Shown here piece after piece: positions 16,919 to 25,352 of a stretch of DNA of 64,000 bases; position 1 is the first letter of the stretch; the number at the start of each line of letters is the position of its first letter. Below the pieces are notes generated by a model that saw only the letters and a program-made list of their open reading frames with translations, made no database searches and was not told the DNA's origin. This stretch comes from Ralstonia sp. NFACC01 (GTDB taxonomy: Bacteria; Pseudomonadota; Gammaproteobacteria; Burkholderiales; Burkholderiaceae), in contig NZ_FOWV01000012.1 in assembly GCF_900115545.1 (NCBI RefSeq), positions 1 through 64,000 on the forward strand, given 5' to 3'. The position numbers and the translations under genes are program-made.

Positions 16919-17494
16919 TTAGTCGCATGGCTTGTCTCCCGAATACGACTCGACGATTTGCCCCGCTAGATTGTCTTGGGCTCTCGCTTGAGCATGCAGC
17001 CGGTCACGGGTATTGAGGTACATCGCGTGAACGTCCTTGGTGGCATCCAGCCATGGGGGGCCGAACTCGCTGCGAGCGCAGGCGAAAGAGCGCCATAGTT
17101 CCTGTGCAGCGAGCTGAGCCCGTTCTGGGGTCGTGGCTGTCAGCGTGAAGTTCTGCTGGGCTTTTGCATACTGCATCATCGCTGCCCGTTGTGCCGAATT
17201 CGGATACGTTTTCTCGATGTAATGCTCGATGTCGTCGCGTATGCCGTTTTTATTGGCGTCGATGCCGGCGATGGAAGCGTCGAAATCCCTCGATTTCACG
17301 CCGGGACGGCCAGCTTGATTTTCGACCGTGCCAACCTGTGGGTTCAGTACGGAACTCTTGCTGGCTTGAAGGGCGCTGGATGTTGTTGCGCCGGTTACCC
17401 GGTTCTGACCATCGCCCTCGCTTCGGGATGAGAAAGACCACCAAGCAGCGGCAACTGAGCACACGGCAACCGCGGCCACGATGCTTGCCTTCAC
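16919..17494 (-). CDS. Unknown exported/membrane-anchored protein with a DxNxNGxxDD calcium-loop-like motif
   Basis: 191 residues from a GTG start at 17494, with a strong AGGAGGGAG site 5 bases upstream; no ATG fits. One N-terminal hydrophobic segment (about 4-21) looks like a signal anchor or signal peptide. A Ser/Thr/Gln-rich linker leads to GIDANKNGIRDDIEHYIEK (about 77-95). This resembles the DxDxNGxxDxxE calcium-binding loops of dockerin, EF-hand or thrombospondin-3-type repeats. The rest is helical (AAMMQYAKAQQNF, AQLAAQELWRSFACARSEF), with Cys late in the protein. I do not recognise the family. Monocistronic, flanked by a 545-bp gene-free region. Confidence 0.7.
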   Translation of the reverse strand: MKASIVAAVAVCSVAAAWWSFSSRSEGDGQNRVTGATTSSALQASKSSVLNPQVGTVENQAGRPGVKSRDFDASIAGIDANKNGIRDDIEHYIEKTYPNSAQRAAMMQYAKAQQNFTLTATTPERAQLAAQELWRSFACARSEFGPPWLDATKDVHAMYLNTRDRLHAQARAQDNLAGQIVESYSGDKPCD

Positions 17495-18039
17495 GTCTCC
17501 CTCCTTTTGCGGGGCGTTTGGCTCATTACCCGCGCTAGACTTTTATTTGAATGCGTTTCTGGAACGTAGGAAAACGGGCAAGCGGGTGCAAGTCGGGCGT
17601 GCGAAATTTCGCTGAGCATTGCCTTATATCCGGGATGGCAAGGCTGCCGCATCCAGCTGCCGTGGGCCTCACCGTGACGTTGTCCCGCAGGCGCAGTGCT
17701 GCGTCCGCCAAGATCTCGCGACTACGAGGAAAAGTGCAGGGACATCGGAGACGTATTCCAGCGAAGGCTGCTTAAGCGCCCCGCATCGCCTTTGGTGACC
17801 AGCCTCAACGCTGTACCGAGACGGTGGGAGGCGAATCCGTGCACAATGGCTTTTCGCCGGTGGGATGGAGCCGCAGCCTCAGCAAACCAACAAGGTGGCC
17901 GTCCCTGCAAGATGGCGTTTTTCTTTGCTTACGTTTTTTGGCAAAGATATAGAAAGTGAGTTAGCTCGGCAGGACATGAAACAAGGGTTGCACCACAACA
18001 ATAAAAACCAATAACACCAAGGAAAAGAAGCACGGAGAC
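17495..18039. other. 545-bp gene-free region
   Basis: No convincing coding sequence. It must hold the promoter of the minus-strand unknown gene (near 17500-17560) and that of the GMC oxidoreductase, whose ribosome-binding site (GGAG) lies just before 18040. The last 100 bases (17925-18030) are clearly A-rich compared with the surroundings. The middle looks like degenerate sequence without a recognisable repeat or IS end. Confidence 0.6.
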
Positions 18040-19674
18040 ATGGAAACCTACGACTACATCATCATCGGTGCAGGGTCCGCAGGCTGCGTCCTCGCTAACC
18101 GGCTGACTCGTGACCCCGACGTTTCGGTCCTGCTGCTCGAAGCGGGCGGCAAGGACGATTACCACTGGATCCACATCCCCGTCGGCTATCTGTATTGCAT
18201 CGGCAACCCACGCACCGACTGGCTCTATCGCACCCGCGAAGAACCCGGCCTGAATGGCCGCTCGCTCGGCTATCCGCGTGGCCGTGTGCTGGGTGGGTGC
18301 TCGTCGATCAACGGGATGATCTACATGCGTGGCCAGCGCGAGGATTACGACGGTTGGGCTGCCATCACCGGCGACGATTCATGGAAGTGGGATGCCGTGC
18401 TGCCCTTGTTCAAGGCCAGTGAGAACCATCATGGCGGCGCGAACGCATGGCACGGCGCGAACGGCGAATGGCGCGTCGAGCCGCAACGCCTGCACTGGCA
18501 GGTGCTGGAGACCTTCATCGAAGCGGCTGTACAGGCGGGCATCCCGCGCACGAGCGACTTCAATCGCGGAGACAACTTCGGCGTCGGCTATTTCGAGGTC
18601 AACCAGAAACGCGGCATTCGTTGGAATACCGCCAAGGGTTTTCTGCGCCCAGCATCGCAGCGGCCGAACCTGACGATCGTCACGGGTGCGCAAGTGCGAG
18701 CGCTGACGTTTGATGGCAAGCGCTGCACCGGCGTGACCTATCGCGGGGCAGGGCAGGACTACACGGTGGCCGCGCGCGAAGAGGTGATTCTTTCGGCCGG
18801 CGCGATCAATTCGCCGCAGTTGCTGGAGCTGGCGGGCATCGGCCAGCCGGAGCGTCTGCAGGCGCTTGGCATTCCGGTGCGCCAGGCATTGCCGGGTGTG
18901 GGAGAAAACCTGCAGGACCATCTGCAACTGCGCAGCGTGGTCAAGGTGAACGGCGTGCCCACGCTCAACACGCGCGCTTCCAACTGGTGGGGCAAGGCGC
19001 TCATCGGCATGCAATACGCGTTCAACCAGAGCGGGCCGATGAGCATGGCGCCGTCGCAGCTGGGCGTGTTCGCGCGCTCGAATCCGCATGTTTCGCGGCC
19101 CGATGTGGAATACCACGTGCAGCCGCTGTCGCTCGACAAGTTCGGCGATCCGCTGCACGCGTTCAATGCGTTTACCGCGAGCGTGTGCAATCTGCGGCCA
19201 ACTTCGCGCGGCACGGTGCATGTCACATCCGCCGATCCGTTTGCGGCGCCGACCATCGCGCCGAACTACTTGTCCACAGAGGAAGACCGCAAGGTCGCGG
19301 CCGATTCGCTGCGCCTCACGCGCCGCATCGTTGCACAGCCGGCCTTGGCGCAATACAAGCCCGAGGAGTACCTGCCTGGCGCGGCGTTCCAAACCGACGA
19401 GGAACTTGCCCGCGCCGCCGGCGAGATCGGCACGACCATCTTCCACCCGGTCGGCACATGCCGCATGGGGCGCGCCGATGATGCAAACGCGGTGGTCGAC
19501 GCCCAACTGCGCGTGCGCGGCATCGAGGGGCTGCGGGTGGTCGACGCGTCCGTCATGCCGACGATTACCTCGGGCAATACCAACTCGCCGACGATCATGA
19601 TTGCGGAGAAGGCGAGCGAGATGATCCGTGCCGCGCGCAAGGCCCGTGCCCGCGGCGAGGCCGTGCCAGCCTGA
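18040..19674 (+). CDS. GMC-family FAD-dependent oxidoreductase (choline dehydrogenase-like)
   Basis: 544 residues. ADP-binding beta-alpha-beta motif IIGAGSAGCVLANRL (residues 6-20) with LLLEAGG, GMC signature 1 around GRVLGGCSSINGMIYMRG, signature 2 GAINSPQLLELAGIG, and C-terminal active-site region GTTIFHPVGTCRMG with TSGNTNSPTIMIAEKAS. It oxidises an alcohol to an aldehyde with FAD; relatives include choline, polyethylene glycol and long-chain alcohol dehydrogenases. There is no betaine aldehyde dehydrogenase nearby, so choline as substrate is not supported. It precedes a Liv-type importer by 245 bp, which may supply its substrate (inference). Confidence 0.92.
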   Translation: METYDYIIIGAGSAGCVLANRLTRDPDVSVLLLEAGGKDDYHWIHIPVGYLYCIGNPRTDWLYRTREEPGLNGRSLGYPRGRVLGGCSSINGMIYMRGQREDYDGWAAITGDDSWKWDAVLPLFKASENHHGGANAWHGANGEWRVEPQRLHWQVLETFIEAAVQAGIPRTSDFNRGDNFGVGYFEVNQKRGIRWNTAKGFLRPASQRPNLTIVTGAQVRALTFDGKRCTGVTYRGAGQDYTVAAREEVILSAGAINSPQLLELAGIGQPERLQALGIPVRQALPGVGENLQDHLQLRSVVKVNGVPTLNTRASNWWGKALIGMQYAFNQSGPMSMAPSQLGVFARSNPHVSRPDVEYHVQPLSLDKFGDPLHAFNAFTASVCNLRPTSRGTVHVTSADPFAAPTIAPNYLSTEEDRKVAADSLRLTRRIVAQPALAQYKPEEYLPGAAFQTDEELARAAGEIGTTIFHPVGTCRMGRADDANAVVDAQLRVRGIEGLRVVDASVMPTITSGNTNSPTIMIAEKASEMIRAARKARARGEAVPA

Positions 19675-19691
19675 CGCCGGTTCCGATACCG

Positions 19692-19723
19692 ATGACACGG
19701 GCGTGACACACCGCCCGTGTCAT
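19692..19723. repeat. Perfect 12-bp inverted repeat downstream of GMC gene
   Basis: ATGACACGGGCG, 8-base spacer, CGCCCGTGTCAT, beginning 17 bp after the GMC oxidoreductase stop. The hairpin is strong, but no T-run follows, so it may be a rho-independent-like terminator without a tract, an mRNA stabiliser, or an operator for the liv genes downstream. Confidence 0.6.
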
Positions 19724-19919
19724 ATGAATACGCAATCCGCATTGCCCCGATAGGTAACTCTACGTAACTCCCTCCTGTGAGGCGGAAAGCCAATACCGGT
19801 GCGGGTTTCCGGGGCGTAAGCGGGGTGTAATCGTCTCGGTAAAAACCCCGATGTTTTGCAACGCAACAGCCGTTGACAATCATCCGCACCATAAAAAGGG
19901 CGGGAGACAAGAGGGAATC

Positions 19920-20690
19920 ATGGCGCAGGACATCATTCTCGAAACGCGTGGACTGACCAAGGGCTTCAAAGGCTTTACCGCCGTGTCCGACGTCAACCTG
20001 CGCGTGCAGCGTGGGTCCATCCATGCGCTCATCGGCCCGAACGGTGCCGGCAAGACGACCTGTTTCAACCTGCTGACCAAATTCCTGGTGCCCACGCGCG
20101 GCACGATTCTGTTCAACGGCGTCGATATCACCTCGGAAAAGCCGGCGCAGATCGCACGCCGTGGCGTCATCCGTTCGTTTCAGATCTCCGCCGTGTTTCC
20201 GCATCTGACGGTGATGGAAAACGTTCGCGTGGGGCTGCAGCGGCAGCTCGGTACGGCGTACGCATTCTGGCGCAGCGAGCAGTCGCTCAACAGGCTGAAC
20301 GCGCGTGCGATGGAGCTGCTCGAGCAGGTGGGCCTGACGGAGTTCGCGCACACCGTGACGGTGGAGCTGCCCTACGGCCGCAAGCGCGCCCTGGAAATTG
20401 CCACCACGCTGGCGATGGAGCCTGAGCTGATGCTGCTCGATGAGCCCACGCAGGGCATGGGCCACGAAGACGTGGACCGCGTGACGGAGCTGATCAAGCG
20501 CGTGGCGCAGGGCCGCACGATCCTGATGGTCGAACACAACATGAACGTGGTCTCGTCCATCGCCGACAAGATCACGGTGCTGCAGCGCGGCCAGATCCTG
20601 GCCGAAGGCCCGTACGAAGACGTCTCGAAGAACCCGCAGGTGATGGAAGCCTATATGGGCACCGCCGATGCGGCGCTGGAAGGCCATTGA
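19920..20690 (+). CDS. livG: Branched-chain amino acid-type ABC transporter ATPase (LivG)
   Basis: 256 residues from the ATG at 19920 (GAGGG upstream). Walker A GPNGAGKTT, Q-loop region SFQISAVFPHLTV, a signature region LPYGRKRALEIATTLAMEP where the usual LSGG is replaced by LPYG (as is common in this subgroup), Walker B LMLLDEPTQGM, and the H-loop in LMVEHNMNVV. LivG/BraF-type ATPases have this extended N-terminal half. It is first of five genes: livG, livF, solute-binding protein, livH, livM. The substrate is probably an amino acid, amide or small carboxylate, and is not determined by sequence. Confidence 0.9.
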   Translation: MAQDIILETRGLTKGFKGFTAVSDVNLRVQRGSIHALIGPNGAGKTTCFNLLTKFLVPTRGTILFNGVDITSEKPAQIARRGVIRSFQISAVFPHLTVMENVRVGLQRQLGTAYAFWRSEQSLNRLNARAMELLEQVGLTEFAHTVTVELPYGRKRALEIATTLAMEPELMLLDEPTQGMGHEDVDRVTELIKRVAQGRTILMVEHNMNVVSSIADKITVLQRGQILAEGPYEDVSKNPQVMEAYMGTADAALEGH

Positions 20691-20784
20691 GCCGACTGAT
20701 CGACGCCAATCGATCACGCGACGCGGCTGCATGCCGCGCATCAAACGTAAGCGAACGCTAGACCCGAACACACGAGAACACTGC

Positions 20785-21525
20785 ATGAGCACGCCCGCGC
20801 TCCAGATCAAGGACCTGCACGCCTGGTACGGCGAATCGCACATCCTGCATGGTGTCGACCTGACCGTGAACCGCGGCGAGGTCGTCACGCTGCTCGGCCG
20901 CAATGGCGCGGGCCGCACCACCACGCTGCGCGCCATCATGGGCCTGGTGGGCACGCGCAAGGGCTCCATCGTCGTGCATGACACAAGCGGCCAGGGTGTG
21001 GAAACGATCGACCTGCCGACGCACAAGATCGCCCACTGCGGCATCGGCTACTGCCCCGAAGAGCGCGGCATTTTCTCGAGCCTCTCGTGCGAAGAGAACC
21101 TGATGCTGCCGCCGGTGCTGAAGGGCCAGGTAGCCAAGACCGGCAATGCTGGCATGAGCATCGAAGAAATCTACGAGATGTTCCCGAACCTGGCGGAGCG
21201 CCGCCAGAGCCAGGGCACGCGCCTGTCGGGCGGCGAACAGCAGATGCTGGCGGTCGGGCGCATCCTGCGCACTGGCGCGAACCTGTTGCTGCTTGACGAG
21301 ATTTCCGAAGGACTGGCCCCGGTGATCGTGCAGGCGCTGGCCCGCATGATTCTGATGCTCAAGAAGCGTGGCTACACGGTTGTGATGGTGGAGCAGAACT
21401 TCCGCTTTGCGGCGCCGCTGGCAGACCGCTTTTATGTGATGGAACACGGCCGCATCGTCGAGCGCTTCGAAGCGGCGCAGTTGCAGGACAAGATGCCGGT
21501 GCTGCACGAGCTGCTCGGCGTTTAA
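20785..21525 (+). CDS. livF: Branched-chain amino acid-type ABC transporter ATPase (LivF) with Walker A Lys-to-Arg
   Basis: 246 residues from the ATG at 20785. LivF/BraG features: LHAWYGESHILHGVDL, Walker A region LLGRNGAGRTTTLRAIMG, CPEERGIFSSLSCEENL, ABC signature LSGGEQQMLAVGRIL, Walker B LLLLDEISEGLAP, and VEQNFRFA as the switch region. The invariant Walker A Lys is Arg here (codon CGC within 20912-20923), which usually weakens ATP hydrolysis. LivG in the same operon keeps Lys, so one canonical ATP site may suffice. I recall the same GAGRTTT form in some other betaproteobacterial LivF proteins, so it may be a lineage trait rather than a defect. Confidence 0.9.
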   Translation: MSTPALQIKDLHAWYGESHILHGVDLTVNRGEVVTLLGRNGAGRTTTLRAIMGLVGTRKGSIVVHDTSGQGVETIDLPTHKIAHCGIGYCPEERGIFSSLSCEENLMLPPVLKGQVAKTGNAGMSIEEIYEMFPNLAERRQSQGTRLSGGEQQMLAVGRILRTGANLLLLDEISEGLAPVIVQALARMILMLKKRGYTVVMVEQNFRFAAPLADRFYVMEHGRIVERFEAAQLQDKMPVLHELLGV

Positions 21526-21600
21526 GGCGTTTTCCCGATCGACTTGCAAGACCCATGCGCCAGCGTGATCCGCGGCGCGCACGACACAGGAGACAAGACC

Positions 21601-22809
21601 ATGACACTCAAGAAGCTGGCTGGTGCATTGATGGCGGTAGGGCTGGGCGCGGCGGCTTTCGGCGCGCATGCGCAGGTGAGCGGCGACAAGGTGAAGATCG
21701 GCTACATCACTGATCTCTCGGGTCTGTATGCCGACATCGACGGGCAGGGCGGTGTCGAGGCGGTCAAGATGGCGATCGAGGATGCGGGCGGCAAGGTGCT
21801 CGGCAAGCCGATCGAACTGGTGACGGCCGATCACCAGAACAAAGCCGACATTGCCGCTTCAAAGGCGCGTGAATGGATGGACCAGCAAGGCCTGGACATG
21901 CTGCTGGGCGGCACGAACTCCGCCACGGGCCTGGCGATGAACAAGGTGGCTTCCGAGAAGAAGCGCGTGTTCATCGACATCGGTGCCGGCACGGCGCGCC
22001 TGACCAACGAAGAGTGCACGCCGTACACGATCCACTATGCCTACGACACCGTGGCGCTGGCGAAGGGCACGGGCAGTGCGGTGGTCAAGCAGGGCGGCAA
22101 GTCGTGGTTCTTCCTGACCGCCGACTACGCCTTCGGCCATTCGCTGGAGAACGACACGACGGCCGTGGTCAAGGCCAACGGTGGCACGGTGGTGGGTTCA
22201 GTCAAGCACCCGCTGTCGGCGTCGGACTTCTCGTCGTACCTGCTGCAGGCGCAGTCGTCCAAGGCGCAGATCCTGGGCCTGGCCAACGCCGGTGGCGACA
22301 CGATCAATTCGATCAAGGCGGCCAAGGAATTCGGCATCACCAAGTCGATGAAGATCGCCGGCCTGCTGATGTTCATCAACGACGTGCACAGCCTGGGCCT
22401 GCAGACAGCCGAGGGCCTGCTGATGACCGACAGCTGGTATTGGGACATGAACGACGCCACGCGCAAGTTCGCCAACCGCTACTTCATGAAGATGAAGAAG
22501 ATGCCGAGCAGCTTGCAGGCGGCGGATTACTCGGCGGTGTCGAACTACATCAAGGCCGTGGCGGCTGCCGGCACGGATGATCCGGACAAGGTCATCGCGC
22601 AGCTCAAGAAGACCAAGATCGACGACTTCTACACGAAGGGCTACATCCGCCAGGACGGCCGTGGCATCCACGACATGTACCTGCTGCAGGTGAAGACGCC
22701 GGCCGAATCGAAGAAGCCGTGGGATTACCTGAAGGTCGTGGCCACCATCCCGGGCGAACAGGCGTTCACCACGCCGGCCGAGTCGAAGTGCTCGCTGATG
22801 AAGAAGTAA
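21601..22809 (+). CDS. ABC transporter periplasmic solute-binding protein (type I, Liv/Amide-like)
   Basis: 402 residues from the ATG at 21601 (AGGAGA upstream). A Sec signal peptide (MTLKKLAGALMAVGLGAAAF, cut near AHA-Q) precedes a type I periplasmic-binding fold: VKIGYITDLSGLYADIDG, AIEDAGGKVLGKPIELVTADHQNKAD, GGTNSATGLAMNKVA, GAGTARLTNEECTPYTIHYAY, WFFLTADYAFGHSLE. The Asn/Ser-rich ligand pocket and the ECTPYTIHYAYDT segment are closer to the broad-specificity aromatic/amide-binding subgroup than to classical LivJ. It sits between the ATPase and permease genes of the operon. Confidence 0.9.
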   Translation: MTLKKLAGALMAVGLGAAAFGAHAQVSGDKVKIGYITDLSGLYADIDGQGGVEAVKMAIEDAGGKVLGKPIELVTADHQNKADIAASKAREWMDQQGLDMLLGGTNSATGLAMNKVASEKKRVFIDIGAGTARLTNEECTPYTIHYAYDTVALAKGTGSAVVKQGGKSWFFLTADYAFGHSLENDTTAVVKANGGTVVGSVKHPLSASDFSSYLLQAQSSKAQILGLANAGGDTINSIKAAKEFGITKSMKIAGLLMFINDVHSLGLQTAEGLLMTDSWYWDMNDATRKFANRYFMKMKKMPSSLQAADYSAVSNYIKAVAAAGTDDPDKVIAQLKKTKIDDFYTKGYIRQDGRGIHDMYLLQVKTPAESKKPWDYLKVVATIPGEQAFTTPAESKCSLMKK

Positions 22810-22892
22810 AAGCGTAGGCAATCCGGCGCCGCTGTCCGTGTGGATGGCGGCGTCATCAACGTTGTTGGTGTGGTGTTCTCTTCCTGACCGCG

Positions 22893-23777
22893 ATGGAAAT
22901 CTTCGGCGTTCCGCTACCGGCCATGCTCAGCCAATTGCTGCTGGGTCTGGTCAACGGTTCCTTCTATGCGATGTTGAGCCTGGGCCTTGCGGTCATCTTC
23001 GGGCTGCTCAACGTCATCAATTTTGCGCACGGCGCACTGTTCATGCTGGGCGCGGTGCTCACGTGGATGGGCTTTTCGTACCTGGGCATCCCGTACTGGG
23101 CGATGCTGGTGCTCTCGCCGCTGGTGATCGGCCTGCTGGGCGTGGTGATCGAACGCACGCTGCTGCGGTTCATCTACAAGCTGGACCATCTCTATGGCCT
23201 GCTGCTCACGCTGGGCGTGACGCTTGTCATCGAAGGCGTGTTCCGCGCCATCTATGGCGTGTCGGGCCTGCCGTACGACACGCCCGAATTGCTGCAGGGT
23301 GCCACGGACCTCGGCTTCATGATGCTGCCGAACTATCGCGCGTGGGTGGTGGTGGCGTCGCTGGCGGTGTGCTTTGCCACGTGGTTCATGATCGAAAAGA
23401 CGAAGCTGGGCGCGTACCTGCGCGCCGGCACCGAGAACCCGAAGCTGGTCGAAGCCTTTGGCGTGAACGTGCCGCTGATGGTCACGCTCACCTACGGCTT
23501 TGGCGTGGCGCTGGCGGCGTTTGCTGGCGTGCTGGCTGCGCCCGTCATCCAGATCTCGCCGCTGATGGGGCAGAGCATGATCATCACCGTGTTTGCGGTG
23601 GTGGTGATTGGTGGTATGGGGTCGATTCTCGGTTCGATCGTCACGGGGCTGGGCCTGGGCGTGATCGAGGGGCTGACCAAGGTGTTTTATCCACAGGCGT
23701 CGGCGACCGTGGTGTTCGTGATCATGGTGCTGGTGCTGCTGGTGCGTCCGGCGGGCCTGTTCGGTAAAGAGAAATGA
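22893..23777 (+). CDS. livH: Branched-chain amino acid-type ABC permease (LivH)
   Basis: 294 residues, eight hydrophobic segments. LivH signatures are LGLVNGSFYAMLSLGLAVIFGLLNVINFAHGALFMLGA, an AGTENPKLVEAFGVNV cytoplasmic loop that contacts the ATPases, and VFAVVVIGGMGSILGSIVTGL. It forms the inner-membrane channel with LivM. Its stop overlaps the livM start by 4 nt (ATGA). An 83-bp gap separates it from the solute-binding protein gene; a tandem operon is likely. Confidence 0.92.
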   Translation: MEIFGVPLPAMLSQLLLGLVNGSFYAMLSLGLAVIFGLLNVINFAHGALFMLGAVLTWMGFSYLGIPYWAMLVLSPLVIGLLGVVIERTLLRFIYKLDHLYGLLLTLGVTLVIEGVFRAIYGVSGLPYDTPELLQGATDLGFMMLPNYRAWVVVASLAVCFATWFMIEKTKLGAYLRAGTENPKLVEAFGVNVPLMVTLTYGFGVALAAFAGVLAAPVIQISPLMGQSMIITVFAVVVIGGMGSILGSIVTGLGLGVIEGLTKVFYPQASATVVFVIMVLVLLVRPAGLFGKEK

Positions 23778-24778
23778 GCGGCGCGGCCAACATGACCAAC
23801 TCTTCTTCCCTCAAATACGTCCTGTACGGCCTGCTGCTGGTCGCGCTGATCGCCGCACCGCTGGTGGGCGCGTATCCGGTGTTCGTCGCCAAGCTGCTTT
23901 GCTTCGCGCTGTTTGCCTCCGCATTCAACCTGCTGCTGGGCTACACGGGGCTGCTGTCGTTCGGGCATGCGGCGTTCTTTGGTGGCGCGGGCTACGTGGC
24001 CGGCTACATGATGCGCGATCTGCATGTCACCCCTGAACTGGGGTTGCTGGCCGGCACTGCGGCGGGCGCGTTCATCGGATTGATCGTCGGCCTGCTGGCC
24101 ATCCGCCGCCAGGGCATCTATTTCGCGATGATCACGCTGGCGCTGGCGCAGATGCTGTACTTCTTCTGCCTGCAGGTGCCGTTCACCGGCGGTGAAGATG
24201 GCCTGCAAGGCGTGCCGCGCGGCAAGCTGTTCGGTGTGCTGGATCTGTCGTCCGATCTGACGCTGTATTACGTTGTGCTCGTCATCGTTGCGCTGGCGTT
24301 TCTGCTGATCGTGCGCACGATCCACTCGCCGTTCGGACAGATCCTCAAGGCCATCAAGGAGAACGAGCCGCGCGCCACGTCCCTCGGCTACGACACCGAT
24401 CGTTTCAAGCTACTGGCCTTCGTGCTGTCGGCGGCGCTCACGGGCCTGGCCGGCTCGCTTAAGACGCTGGTCCTCGGCTTCGAGACGCTCACCGACGTGC
24501 ACTGGTCGATGTCCGGCTCGGTCATCCTGATGACGCTGGTGGGCGGCCTGGGTATCCTGTCGGGCCCGCTGCTGGGCGCGGCGCTGGTGATTGCGCTGGA
24601 AAACAAGCTCGGCGACATCGGCAGCTTCCTGGCTGGCGCCACCGGCATCGACGGCTTCAATATCCTCGGCGAATCGGTCACCACGGTCACGGGTGCGATC
24701 TTCGTGATCTGCGTGCTGACCTTCCGCCGCGGCATCATGGGCGAAATTGCGGCTCGCGTTCCCTGGTTGCGACGTTGA
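23774..24778 (+). CDS. livM: Branched-chain amino acid-type ABC permease (LivM)
   Basis: 334 residues, about nine to ten hydrophobic segments. LivM features: FNLLLGYTGLLSFGHAAFFGGAGYVAGY, YFAMITLALAQMLYFF, the coupling loop AIKENEPRATSLGYDTDRFKLLAFV and MTLVGGLGILSGPLLGAALV. It is last of the five-gene importer operon, overlaps livH by 4 nt, and is followed by a terminator at 24979-25018. Confidence 0.92.
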   Translation: MSGAANMTNSSSLKYVLYGLLLVALIAAPLVGAYPVFVAKLLCFALFASAFNLLLGYTGLLSFGHAAFFGGAGYVAGYMMRDLHVTPELGLLAGTAAGAFIGLIVGLLAIRRQGIYFAMITLALAQMLYFFCLQVPFTGGEDGLQGVPRGKLFGVLDLSSDLTLYYVVLVIVALAFLLIVRTIHSPFGQILKAIKENEPRATSLGYDTDRFKLLAFVLSAALTGLAGSLKTLVLGFETLTDVHWSMSGSVILMTLVGGLGILSGPLLGAALVIALENKLGDIGSFLAGATGIDGFNILGESVTTVTGAIFVICVLTFRRGIMGEIAARVPWLRR

Positions 24779-24978
24779 CGCCACAATGCGCGAAGATGCC
24801 GGCGAATTTCACCCAGACGGCTGAATTTGGTGCCTCATGCACCGTAAGGGTTTGCTCTAGTTGCTGCATTGCGGTGCATCTTTTACAGTCGCGTTACGGT
24901 TTTCGCACGAGATAAATGAGGCGGGAGCGAGGAGACGACAGCACACACCGCACGTACGGTGGAGATGCAAAATAAATG

Positions 24979-25018
24979 AAGGCCCTGCCAGGCGATCCCC
25001 GGCAGGGCCTTTTAGTTT
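24979..25018 (+). terminator. Rho-independent terminator of the liv operon
   Basis: Stem AAGGCCCTGCC / GGCAGGGCCTT with an 11-base loop, followed by TTTAGTTT. It lies 200 bp after livM and just before the convergent small gene at 25025-25261. Confidence 0.85.
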
Positions 25019-25024
25019 GTGCGT

Positions 25025-25261
25025 TCAACCGGTGGCGCTTGCCGCCAATAGCGCCCGGCCCCGGGCGCTGACCGTCACCAGATGCAACTCAGGTGGAGAT
25101 CCGGGCGCGCAGTCCACCAGCCCGTCAATGCACGCATCTTCCCAGATCGACAAACGCGGACACGACGTGCGCCACGTTTCCAGCACTTCGGCGTAGGGCC
25201 GGGGCCGCTCGGCCAGCGACTGCAGCAGTTGCAGGGTAAGGGCATGGGTCGGATCGGCCAT
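25025..25261 (-). CDS. Small hypothetical protein, winged-helix-like
   Basis: 78 residues from the ATG at 25261 (GGAG upstream). MADPTHALTLQLLQSLAERP, then YAEVLETWRTSCPRLSIWEDA, then LVTVSARGRALL. The pattern of helices followed by a hydrophobic hairpin and ARGRALL looks like a small winged-helix domain of the kind found in MarR-like or ArsR-like proteins, but without a clear recognition helix. I do not know a function. A longer in-frame extension upstream overlaps the plus-strand gene and is not supported. Confidence 0.6.
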   Translation of the reverse strand: MADPTHALTLQLLQSLAERPRPYAEVLETWRTSCPRLSIWEDACIDGLVDCAPGSPPELHLVTVSARGRALLAASATG

Positions 25262-25352
25262 GGCGGGCTCCGGGTGGGGCGACCGATCCATTCTGGTTCG
25301 CGCGCGTTCACAAGAGAAATGCATTCGGTGTCGACGCCTATGCGCGCACTGC

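Noticed and set aside
17551-17959. Small open frames in the 545-bp gene-free region
   Set aside because: No ribosome-binding sites, atypical composition and no domain-like sequence.
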